Shown here in pieces: positions 8,607 to 19,600 of a stretch of DNA of 64,000 nt. The stretch's first letter is position 1. Each line of letters starts with the position of its first letter. The stretch is from contig NZ_UWNY01000001.1 in NCBI RefSeq assembly GCF_900604285.1, forward strand, positions 372,001 to 436,000, given 5' to 3'. The notes beneath the pieces were generated by a model. The model was given only the letters and a program-made list of their open reading frames with translations, was not told the DNA's origin and made no database searches. The translations under genes were made by a program, and so were the position numbers. The stretch is from Varibaculum vaginae. GTDB taxonomy: Bacteria > Actinomycetota > Actinomycetes > Actinomycetales > Actinomycetaceae.

Positions 8607-9722
8607 GTGACTTTTGTAGACAGCCAAGTGGCTTTGCGCTGCGGATATGGGATTGCGGAAACCGGTCTAGAGGTGCTCACCGTGTCTGGCCCTGACGCCT
8701 CCTCCTGGCTAACTACCCTATCTTCACAGATAGTAACGGATATGGGGGTGGCGGAGAGTCGGGAAATGCTATTCCTAGACGCTAATGGCCGAGTTAAATT
8801 TGCGGCTGGAATTGTTTGGATGGGTGAGGTAGCCTGGCTGTTTACTCCGGACGCTTCGGCTTTGACGCAGTTTCTAGAATCCATGAAATTCATGTCGCGG
8901 GTAGAAGTTACCGCCCGTCCCGATCAGCAGGTCTGGGGATTTTTCGCCCCCAGCCTGGCAGAGGAAGTGTTAGCCGGTTTCGGTCCTATTTGGTCTGACC
9001 CATGGCCGGGGATTACTCCCGGAGGGACTGCCTATTCTCCCCGCGCTACCTCCCATCCGGGGCAGGATTACTCGGCGCGCCTGGGGGTAGTTCCGGACGT
9101 GAATATTGCTAAGGCGTACGCCGAATTACGTAGCCGCTGGGAACAGGTATCCTGGCCACGAGAAACCGAGGACGGATACAGCCTGTCTGCCCCGGTTTTT
9201 GCCACCGAGTCCGATTGGAGGGCATTACGGATTGCGGCTTGGCGCCCCTACGGTACTGATATTGATCAACGTACCCTGCCGCATGAACTGGATTGGTTGC
9301 GCACCGCCGTGCATCTTAATAAGGGATGTTATTGCGGGCAAGAAACTGTGGCGCGGATAGTTAACCTGGGGCATCCGCCGCGGCGGGCGGTCTTTTTACA
9401 ACTTGACGGAACTTCCTCTCTACTTCCTCCCGCAGGCGCGGAGCTTTATGCGGGCAGCCGCAAAGTTGGTACCGTGCACACAAGCGCTAATCATTTCGAG
9501 GACGGACCGATTGCCTTGGGGTTGGTTAAACGGACTGCTCCTACCGGGGAACTAACTGTCTGCTGGCAAGAGGGGCAGGAAGAGCATTCTTTAGCGGCAG
9601 CGGCGACGATAATTGGGGATCTTTCGGGGGTTTCCTGGCAGGGACAGTCCCAAATTGACCGGAAAGCCTTTGCTGACGCTTCGCCGCGTCCAGGTTCCAA
9701 ATCGTTAAATATCGCCGGTTAG
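8607..9722 (+). CDS. ygfZ: YgfZ/GcvT-like folate-binding protein
   Basis: 371 residues. The diagnostic motif of the YgfZ (IbaG/CAF17) branch, K-G-C-Y-x-G-Q-E, is present as NKGCYCGQETVARI at about residues 238-251, distinguishing it from the T-protein of glycine cleavage. YgfZ proteins bind tetrahydrofolate and help assemble or repair certain 4Fe-4S enzymes, including the tRNA methylthiotransferase MiaB. The start is GTG with AGGAG about 8 nt upstream, inside the end of the nitrobindin-like gene, so the two are probably coupled. The last 30 residues are variable. An Fe-S maintenance role agrees with the Fe-S-rich oxidoreductase operon nearby. Confidence 0.85.
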   Translation: MTFVDSQVALRCGYGIAETGLEVLTVSGPDASSWLTTLSSQIVTDMGVAESREMLFLDANGRVKFAAGIVWMGEVAWLFTPDASALTQFLESMKFMSRVEVTARPDQQVWGFFAPSLAEEVLAGFGPIWSDPWPGITPGGTAYSPRATSHPGQDYSARLGVVPDVNIAKAYAELRSRWEQVSWPRETEDGYSLSAPVFATESDWRALRIAAWRPYGTDIDQRTLPHELDWLRTAVHLNKGCYCGQETVARIVNLGHPPRRAVFLQLDGTSSLLPPAGAELYAGSRKVGTVHTSANHFEDGPIALGLVKRTAPTGELTVCWQEGQEEHSLAAAATIIGDLSGVSWQGQSQIDRKAFADASPRPGSKSLNIAG

Positions 9723-9731
9723 GAGAGTTTT

Positions 9732-10178
9732 ATGCGTACCTTAATTCAAAGAGTGCTTTCTGCTGAGGTAACGGTGGATGGTAAGACTGTTGGTAGGCTA
9801 AATCGTCCCGGAATAGTTGCTTTTGTAGGGATTACTCCGGGTGATGGGCAGGCACAGATTGATTGGACAGTACGTCGTCTGCTGAATCAACAAATTTTTG
9901 AGGATGGATCTTCAGCTCTGGAGGCGGGCGCACCCCTACTGGTGGTTTCCCAATTCACTCTTTATGGTTCAGTGCGCAAGGGGCGACACCCTTCTTGGAC
10001 TTACGCTGCAAAAGGTGAGGTAGCGCGACCTATTTTTGAGAAGTTGGTAACGGATTTACGCGCGGAAGGTGCGGAAGTGGAAACCGGGGTTTTCGGGGCG
10101 ATGATGCAAGTGTCCTTAATTAATGACGGTCCCTTTACGTTGTGGTTGGCAAAAGAACCAGAGGATTTCTCTGGTTAA
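9732..10178 (+). CDS. dtd: D-aminoacyl-tRNA deacylase
   Basis: 148 residues, the normal size. Both active-site motifs of DTD are present: SQFTLYGSVRKGRHPSW (S-Q-F-T-L-Y with the following R-K-G) and the cross-subunit Gly-cisPro equivalent in SLINDGPFTLWL, with GAMMQVSL before it. The enzyme hydrolyses D-aminoacyl-tRNA and mischarged Gly-tRNA(Ala), acting as a homodimer in the cytoplasm. GGAGAG stands 7 nt before the ATG. It is the last gene of the nitrobindin-ygfZ-dtd group; no strong hairpin follows it. Confidence 0.95.
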   Translation: MRTLIQRVLSAEVTVDGKTVGRLNRPGIVAFVGITPGDGQAQIDWTVRRLLNQQIFEDGSSALEAGAPLLVVSQFTLYGSVRKGRHPSWTYAAKGEVARPIFEKLVTDLRAEGAEVETGVFGAMMQVSLINDGPFTLWLAKEPEDFSG

Positions 10179-10451
10179 AACGGTTAGCTTTGGGTATGCT
10201 TAGTAGCTTTTTGTATTGTTTGTACAGGTAAACTTGTTACTTTTAATGATTAGCACTAGCAGTTTTCAATAAGGCAATCCATTGCTCATCAAATTCTAAT
10301 GTTTTTTGGGGGCTTTATCCAGGTCTTTCGACCTGTGAAGCTGTGCACGTTTTTCGCCACAAAGGAGCCGGAAGTAAATTAGAATAAGCTGCTACCAGGG
10401 AATACAGTCGTTTATTTATTCGAAAATCCGTACCGAAACCTTGTGGGTTTG

Positions 10452-10481
10452 TTGCGGGTTTCTATGAAAATCTTGTAAGAT
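10452..10481 (+). promoter_or_regulatory. Candidate sigma-70-type promoter of the adhesin gene
   Basis: TTGCGG and TAAGAT are separated by 18 nt, with an extended TTG just before the -10 box. Transcription would start near 10488-10490, giving a leader of about 170 nt. This is a reading by eye; other AT-rich matches such as TTAAAAT at 10493 exist. Confidence 0.35.
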
Positions 10482-10534
10482 GGTAAATGTATTAAAATGC
10501 ATTAACTGCACTGAGACAAGTTAATAGTGTTCCT

Positions 10535-10635
10535 GTCGGCATTGACAACAGGCCAGGTCCCTCCAGGCAAGGTCGTTTGGGCGCGACATAACCCGGATGA
10601 ACGCCTTGTCAGGATCTGTTGGTGGAGATGCCGAT
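10535..10635 (+). promoter_or_regulatory. Structured 5' leader RNA candidate of the adhesin gene
   Basis: Nested complementary segments enclose about 100 nt: GTCGGCAT (10535-10542) with ATGCCGAT (10628-10635, one G-U pair), CAACAG (10546-10551) with CTGTTG (10616-10621), CAAGG (10568-10572) with CCTTG (10604-10608), and a short GTCG/CGAC hairpin near 10572-10587. A competing local hairpin, CCTGT (10532-10536) with ACAGG (10548-10552), would break the two outer helices. This is the layout of a switch, but I do not recognise the cores of the c-di-GMP, TPP, FMN, cobalamin or ydaO classes. Confidence 0.4.
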
Positions 10636-10661
10636 CCCTCCTTCTAGTAGACACAGGATAA

Positions 10662-13600
10662 ATGATGATTAACAGTCAAACTGCTAAGTTGTTGCGGCGT
10701 TGGATTGTCGCTGGACTAGCTGCCGCATTAGCTCTGGCCTGGACTATCACCACCTTGGTAGCCCCTTCCCAGGCTTCTACCGACCAAACTTATAATATTT
10801 CCGAGACTTTCAAAGGAACCAGTTCTCAGCAGCCGGTTTCCTTAAATATGGCAGACGGTTGGAATAATCCGGGTGCGGTAGTCAATATGCGTGTTGATAC
10901 TCGGGGCGCGCAGCGGCAATGGTACGAACAGTACGCCGCGCAAATTGGGCGTACTCAAGCATTGCGAGAAGCTTTTGGCCGCAATTATCAGGACAACCTA
11001 AACGCTGAATCCACTCATGCTAGGTATTTTGAGATTGAGTCTTACCCCGGTGCTGGTCATAGTCCGATTATCGGCGGTGTTTTCTGTGCTGACCCAGAAG
11101 TAATCACAGGTGCTGATTACCATTTAGGAAACCCAACGCAACTCCAGGATAAAGCGAATAAGTATCTGGAAATGACCCTCGATCCTACGCGAGCCCGGAC
11201 TAATCATCTTGGCGCCAGGAATTCTGCTTTTCAGATGGGTTCAGATAAGCAAAAGCAAATGCAGGTACTGGCTTATCTTTACCAGGGGGGAGATCCTCGT
11301 CTGGAATATGTAAAAGCTGATCAATCAGTGGCTGCTCAAGAGTTCATAAAGCAAAATCAAGAAATCTTTGACGCCTATGATCAGGCGATGGCGCAGTATG
11401 CCGGTAAGACCACTCAACAGAAGAACGGTATGACTCAGGTGATCGCGTGGTATATAACCAAGGGGCAGTGGTGGACACTTGATAACCCCAACCTTAATGC
11501 CGCGGCCTGGACTGCATATAACAATATCGTTAAACTTGCTGGTCAACCATTAAAACTATGGGAAGCCTACCAAACTCTAAAGAAGAACCAAGAGATACAG
11601 AACAGGAAAGAGTATCAGGCAGCTTTAGCAAAATGGAAAGCAGATACCGCAAAGGCAATAGCAGAACAAGATGCTCTTTATAAAACTAATTCTGAACTAC
11701 TTAGCTCACTGAAGATAGCGGTTTACCGCGCCAGTGACACGCAGTTCCGGGTGCAGTTAACCGGTTCTTCCCAAGCGGCTGCAATGCTTGAAAAATACGG
11801 CAAAGTTACTTTGACCGGTACTAACGTGAAACTTCCTCAAGAAGTTACTATCCCGCAGCTAAGCGAGGGCATTCTGGTAGATGCGGAAGTACCTGCTGGT
11901 ACTGCTTGTGACAGCAATGTTACTGCTTCTGTGACTGCAGAGTTTAGCGGTGACATGGAAACCTCAGCTATCTATGTGTTCAGTAAGGGAAACACGATTT
12001 TCCAACGTCAGGTAATCCTGAACAAGTACAAGATTCACGTATCTGGTAATTCCACCCACAGCTTTGACTTCAAAACCACTTGCCCGGTTGCTCCGGAGCC
12101 TGCGATTGGGACGACTTTGGTGGGGTCAGGAGATGCTAAGCAGATAGATACTGCCGGCATGAAAGACGCCGATACCATTACTTTGACCGACAAGGTTGAG
12201 TTCAAGAACCTTAGGGGGGGACAGAACTACGTTATCAAGGGCGAATTGGTAGACGGGGACGGCAACAGCGTTGGAGTAACCGGCGTCAGTGACCCCTTTG
12301 ATCCTGAAGTATCCGGTGGAATCAACAACGGAAAGGGATACTTCTCCGGAACCATTAATATGACCTTCCAGGTTCCGGTAAAGAAGATTCGCGATAACGC
12401 GAAACTGGTGGCTTACGAAACGCTCTACAAAGGCACTACACCCCAGGGCGGAAACGAAGTCACTCAGCATAAAGACAAGGGTGATCCCAGCCAAACCGTA
12501 ACCGAAAAGCCGCGGATTGGCACTACCGCTAAGGTGAATGGGGAATCGCAGAATAATGGCAAGATAGCCCGCCCAGCTGAAGGCGCGGACGTGAAAATCA
12601 AGGACATCGTAGAGTGGCATAAGTTGCAGCCTGGCAGCTACACCCTCAGCGGTAAGTTGATGAAGAAAGTTGGTAACCAGGTAAGTGAAGTACCGGGATC
12701 AACCACCCAGAAGAACTTTAGTGTTTCTGGTGGTAACACCGGCAAACTTACCATGGATCTGACACTTCCGGCTAAAGAAATTGAACCCGGTGCATCCTAC
12801 GTGGTCTACGAGAAGGTCTATAAGGGCGCCAATAACACTTCGGGTGATCCCGTGGCCAAACACGAAGACCCGAATGATGGTGGTCAGACTGTGAGCGTCA
12901 GTCCCAAGGAACACAAACTGCCTACCATTAAAACCGTGGCCTGGGTACGTGATGACGGCAAGGCTCTAATCAGTAAGGTCGAGGCAGATGGACGTGACTT
13001 CAATGTTAAAGACAAGATTATTTATCATGATCTCAAGCCCGGCACCTACACTACTTTTGCCACCCTTGTAAACGCCAGTAACCCGAAGGAAATTATCGCC
13101 ACCGGAAGCCAGGTATTTACCAACGGAACCGAAAATGGTGACATCACAGTAGAGCTGGCAGTTGACGGCTCTAAAGTCAAAGCCAACGGTAAATATGTGG
13201 TGTTTGAACGTATCTACCAAGGAGAGCAGACTAGCGAGCCCAGCGGAGAGCCCTACGCCAAACACCAAGAGAGTAATGATCAGTCGCAAACCATTACGGT
13301 AGCGCCCAAGAAGGCGGTACCTGCGGAATTCAAAATTGTGAAGAAGACCGCCGGTGACACCGCAAACACCACGCGGGTATTCGACTTCGATGTAGCCTGC
13401 GGGGGATACAAAACCACGGTGGCTGTGGTGGTGCGTAAGGGTCAAACCCAGGGTGAAACCAAGGTTTCTGACCCCGCTCTAACCAGCGGTATGAGCTGCC
13501 AGGTAAGCGAGCGAGCAGTACAAGATGACTTGAACACGGTGAAAGTAAAGTTCTCCGGAACTGACACCAACCCTGAAGGTACCCTTGCCAAGTTCGACCT

Positions 13601-16600
13601 AACCGAAGGTAACGCGAAGACCGTAGTGGTCACCGCGACCAACACCTTCACTCCTAAGCAGGCGAAGTTCACGGTTCGTAAGAATGTAGAAGCACCGGAA
13701 GTAACTCACTTCAGCGTGCCGAACTCTTTTAACTTTTCCTACCTGTGTGAAGGTGATGCCCACTGGAAAGATTTGCCCACCCTAGCGGCAGGTCAGACTT
13801 CCCAGGCCATATCAGTGAAGCCTGGCGTGCGATGCCAGGTGAAAGAAAACACCGCTACCCCGCAGAATCTGAACCATGCGCTGAAATGGGATGGCGTGGA
13901 CAGCCAAACGGGCGGAATCGCTACTTTCCGTACCGATGCCAATAGCACCGTGGCACTGGTAGCCACCAACACCTACACCGAGAAGACTGGGCGACTGGAA
14001 ATCTCCAAGCAGGTAGTGGATCAGACCGCAGGAGCGGGTACTATTCCAGGTACTTTCGAAATGAAATATCTGTGTGCCACCGGCAAGAGCGCGAGGAGTC
14101 TGACGGTTCCGCTGAAGTCGGTGAGCGTAAACAAGAACTCCACGGTAACCATCACCGGTATTCCCGTAGGTTCCTGGTGTGCGGTAGCTGAGGACACCAC
14201 CGGGATTAACGTAGCGAACACCACTTTGACCACCACTTTCGATGGCAAAGCCCCGCAGATGGTAACCATTGGGGGACAGACCCTGCATAACGCGGCACTT
14301 TCCAACCCGATTCAGGCTGGGGAAAGCCAAAAGGCCACTATCAAAGTCGAAAACAAATACGTCAATCAAAAGGTTGGCGGATTCGAAGTTAAAAAACTAG
14401 TTTCCGGAGTAGTTTCCCCGGAAACCGTCCTCAAAGACGTAGCCTTCGACTTTGGTTACTCCTGCACCATTCCTGGTAGCTCTTACCCGGTAAAGGGTAA
14501 CTTCAAGCTCAAGCATGGCCAGACGTTCTCCAGCGCCGATCCCACCCGCCCGCAGCTGAATAACCTGCCGGTAGGTACCGAATGTAAAGTTTGGGAGGAA
14601 ACTCCGAAATCGGTAGAAAACGCCGATTACGCAGGTTCCGGCATGCAGGTAGTTGGAAATGAGGGAGTAAAGGCTACTGCCAGCGAGGACAAGCCGGAAG
14701 TAACCATCAAACTCAAGAGCGCAACGGCTAAAGCCAATATCCTGGCGACCAACCAGTACACCCAGGAACTAGGTGCGTTCACCTTGAAGAAGGTTGTTAA
14801 AGGAAATGCGGATCAAGCGCAAAATATCAGTGCCTACCGCTTCCAGCTAACCTATAGGGATGGAAACAATACCCACGAACAAGAGGTAACTCTATTCCCG
14901 GGTGAATCCAAGTCCTACTGGGGTCTGCCCCTGCACAGCCAAGTTCAGGTGAAAGAACTAGGGGCTATTAATGCTTCTGGTAAGTTCATTCCGGTAAACG
15001 AGCTGTCTACCGCCAAGGTGAAGCACGCCATCAGCTGGAATGGTAGCTTGAACGATTCTTCAACCGCAGCCTCCAACACCTTCACCATCGACAAGCCGAT
15101 GACCAAGGCACAGTGGGAAGCTAACGGCAAACAAGGCAACGTGGTGGTAACCGCCACTAACAGCTACAAGCAGATTGAACAAAAGGGTACCTTCTCGGTA
15201 CAGAAGACCTCGGTGAAAGTAGCCGGCGAAAGCAAGGATAAAGTAAAGAACCTGCCCACCAGCTACAACTTCACCTACAACTGCACCGATGGTATTCATG
15301 GCAATATCTCGAACGTCAAGCCGGGCGGAGAACCGGTATTGGCGTCCGCCCAGTTCCGCGCCGGCACTGTCTGCACCGTAACTGAGCAGCAAGTCTTACC
15401 TAAAGGCACCAATGCCCAGACCGTCAGCTGGACAGTTGACGGTAAGGGCGCAGGAGTTGGTCCCGCCTCCGGAACCAGCGTGAACGTAACCGTTGGTTCG
15501 GACGCCAAGACTCCGGTTGCCGTGCAGGCTGCCAACGAATACCAGACCCCCGATGAGCCGAAGATTGCCACCGAGCTGAAAGGCGAGGGACGCGACGGCA
15601 ATATCGACCTGGTTGAGGGCGCAGATCACAAGTACACCCTGACCGATAAGATCAGCTACTGGAACCTGGAGGTAGGCAAGACCTACAAGTTCTCGGGAGA
15701 ACTTGTGGTGCCTAACGCGGACAAGACCGATGCCACCCGCACCGGAATCACCGCCGAAAAGGAAGTAACCATTACCACCGCCAGTGGGGTAGTGGAATTA
15801 CCGTTCACCCTTACCCAGGCTGATGTTGCTAAATACTCGACGCTAGTAGCGTTCGAACAGCTAGACCTGAAAGTCGATGGCGGATTCGAGCCGGTTACCA
15901 AGCACGAGGATCCCAAGGACGAAAACCAGACCAGGCAGGTTAACCCCTGGATTGCGACGGTACTCACCGACGAGGGCGGCAACAAGCAGATCGACACCAC
16001 CGGTAAAGCCGATAGCGATCTGGTAACCCTGGTTGACACCGTGAAATACCGCAACCTGGAAGCGGGTAAGACCTACCACCTGACCGGGAAACTGGTTGAC
16101 GGTTCCGGTAAGGGGATTGGCGTAAGCTCCACCTCCAAGGCGTTCACCGTTCCCGGTACTGCAGGAACCCTGCAGTCCGGCGAAACTACGATGACCTTCC
16201 AGGTCACCGTGGGGCAAATCCGCCAGAACCAGAAACTGGTGGCTTACGAATACCTTCACCCGGGGCAGCCGAACACCCCCGGTGACAGAACTGTGATCAC
16301 CAAGCACGAGGATCCGAATGATGAAAATCAGACGGTAAACGAAGGGCCGCGGGTGGCAACTACTGCTACCAGCTCCACGGGAACCAAAGTATTTGACGCC
16401 AAGGCTCCAGCCAAAGTGCTCGACCGCGTGCAGTGGGCGAAACTGCCCGCCGGTAACTACATGCTGGTTGGTACCTTAATGGATAAGTCAACCAAGCAGG
16501 TGGTTCCGAACGTTCAGGCGAAACTTGTGAAGTTCTCGGTCGCCAGCGGAGAGCTACAAGGCACCCAAGAAATGACCTTCGAGGTACCTGCAGATCAGGT

Positions 16601-19600
16601 GAAAGCCAAGTCGCAGTTCGTAGCGTTCGAAAAGATTTACCGCCAAGGCGATGTCGATGAAAATGGCAACGTTAAGGATGGAAAGAATCCGGTCGTTGAA
16701 CACTCGGATATTAATGACGAAGCACAGACCGTAAGCATTGCCGAAGAACCACAAAGCCCGGTTGAACCTAAACTCACCTTGGAAAAGGTAGTTAAGAGCG
16801 AAGGGCTCGAGGTTCCCTCCAGCAAACAATTCGGCTTCAATTTGAAATGCTCCAGCCCGATTGATGGCAAGTCGCGACAAAAGTCCTTCCAGGTAACTGC
16901 CGGATCTCCAATCCACCTGCCTTATGTTAAAGGCGCAAATTGTACCCTTACTGAGGATCGGGCAGCAGCCAAAGTTGCGGGGATTGCCCCCTCCCAAGTA
17001 GCGTTCAGTGCCGACTCTGACAAGATTGGTCTGACCAGCTCTGAGAATTCGGCATTCTTCAAGATGCCGAAGGAAGAGCTCACGGAAGTGAGAGTGGCAT
17101 TTACCGCCACCAACACCTATCCGGAACCGGAAAAGCCGACTGTGGCGACCTCTGCAAAGGATGCGAACGGAACCTCTGGAATATACGGTCAAACCAAGCA
17201 AGCCAACCAGGTTTACGCTGGAACCACCGCTAAGATTACGGACGAGGTATCCTGGGCTAACCTGCTGCCTGGTAACTATGTACTAATCGGTAAGCTGATG
17301 GACAAGGAGACCGGTGAAGCAGTTACCTCCTACACCTCTGCCCCGGTGCCCTTCACAGTTACCGAGGGTGAAAAGAACGGGACCCTGAATAACGATTTCA
17401 CTGTCAGTGGTAGCTCTCTGAAATCCGGTAGCCACTACGTGGTTTACGAATACATCTACCACGCAGGTGATGTAAATGGAGTAACCCCAAATAATGGCGC
17501 TAAACCGGTGGCAGAACACGCGGTGATTACCGATGCCGACCAAACGGTTGAGGCGATTACTCCGCCGCCTGCCCCTGCCGCCAAGGTTAAAATCCTGAAG
17601 AAGGTAGTGGTCTCGGGTATGGATGACGTGTCCGCTAACCGCGCCTACTACTTCACCGTGAGTTGCCATGACAAGGACGGCAAAGCCCAGGGCGATAACA
17701 CTGTGCTGGTACGTCCGAACGTGGCTACCGAGGTAACCGGTTTACGTAGCGGCTACGTATGCTCCATAAACGAGGATTTGCGTAACGCTATCGAACAGCA
17801 GGTGACCCCCTCGGTCTCGCTGACCAGCGGAACCAATGGTTTCACCGTGCAGCAAGACTCCACGGCAGGTGCGGCACACTTCACCGTGCCAGCGGCCACC
17901 GACCAGGTGCCCGAAGTGCTCGTGAACGTGACCAACACCTACAACAAGATGGGTAAGCCGGAACTGCAGACCAACGCGGTAACCGATAATGGTAGCTCCC
18001 GCGTGCAGGCAGGAACTGCCACCACGGTGACTGATACGGTCACCTGGAAGAACCTTCCGGAAGGAAAGTACCTGCTGACCGGTAAGCTCATGCACATTAC
18101 TGATAACGATGCTGCTCCGGTAGCAGGAGTTTCCAACGAGCCTGTGGTACTGGAAATCACCAAGGATAATTCCCTGGCGGGCAGCACCACTATGAAGTTC
18201 AATGTGCCTGCCGGTGCAATCGGTGAATCCGGAAAGTACGTAGTGTACGAATATCTCTACAACTATGAAGACACTGACGGTACTAACCCCAAACCAAACA
18301 CCTCCACTGTGGTTTCCCACAACGACCCCAGCGATGATGGGCAGACGGTGACGGTTACCGAGGCGCCCTCGGTCAGCACCACTGCCACCACCAATGGCGC
18401 AAATGAAAAAGAAATCCAAAAAGGTGAGGCTGCGGTAGTAACCGATACCGTCAACTGGAAGAACCTATCTGCAGGAAATTACCAGGCGCTCAGCCAACTG
18501 GTTGATATGAAAGGCAACTCGGTTGCCGGCGCGACCACCAAGGCCGTTCCTTTCACCGTGAATAATGGCGAAACCGCGGGTAGCCTGACTACCAAGATTC
18601 AGGTACCGGCGTCAGCAACCGGAAACGCAGGTGCAAAGTTCGTAGTGTTCGAACGTATCTACCGAGCTAGTGATGTTAACCCTCAGACCGGACAGCCGGT
18701 TCAGGGAGCCGAGCCGGTAGTATCCGAACTGGATTTGAATTCCATCAACCAGACGGTAACGGTTGTTGAGAAGCCACAAGGCCCGCCCAAGATCAGCTTC
18801 ACCAAGGTGACTGAAAAGGTTTTGGACGGACAGATGCCGGATAAGGATCGCAAATTCAAGTTCACGATTAGTTGTGACAAGAACTTTGGAGGAGCGTTTA
18901 CCTTCGATATGCCTGCAGGTGTTTCTGCCGGCATACCTGCCAAGCATCAGCTGCAAAGCGGCGCGGTATGCACTCTGACCGAGATGCTAACTGAAGACGC
19001 AAATCCGGACGGGATCATGCCGAATGCGATTAGCTTCAGCTCCTCTAATCCAGAAGAGATGGTGGTTACACAGATTAACAACCAGACTGCCCGGTTCACA
19101 GTGCCGAATGTCGATACGGATGTGATACCAGAAATCCAAGTGACCATCAAAAACATCTACTCGAAGGACTTTCCAGAGTTAGGCACGGTCGCGCGTGACA
19201 ATGCTGATCAGGACAAGGTATTGAATCTTAACAAGGGCGAAAATGCTCAAGTTCAAGACGCTGCCACCTGGAAGAACCTAGCTCCCGGCAGGTACACCAT
19301 GATTGGCACTTTGATGGACAAATTGACTGGTAAGCCAGTCTTAGGGGCAAATACCCCGGCGGTTAACTTCGAAGTCAAAAAAGGCGAAAAGACCGGAACA
19401 GTCAATGCGCTATTCACCGTGCCGGCAGAGAATATCTCCACCAACTCCAGCTGGGTAGTCTTTGAACAGGTCTACAAGGCCTCCGAGGTAAAAGATGGCA
19501 AAGTTGTGGGTAAAGCTACTCCGGTAGTGGATCACTCCAACTTTGAGGATGCCGACCAGACGGTTCAGGTAGTAACCCCGCCGGCCTCACCGGAACAAAA

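Larger units (their letters stand above)
10179..10661 (+). promoter_or_regulatory. Gene-free region upstream of the giant adhesin: promoter plus structured leader
   Basis: This 483-bp gap contains no convincing reading frame. Its first 270 bp are AT-rich without obvious repeats. A sigma-70-type promoter candidate lies at 10452-10481, and about 50 nt later begins an inverted-repeat-rich leader (listed separately) that ends 26 nt before the adhesin start. The size alone is unusual here, since most gaps in the window are below 150 bp. Confidence 0.5.

Noticed and set aside
15861-18419. Long antisense frames inside the adhesin gene
   Set aside because: They are shadows of the repetitive, codon-biased adhesin sequence with no domains and no credible starts.
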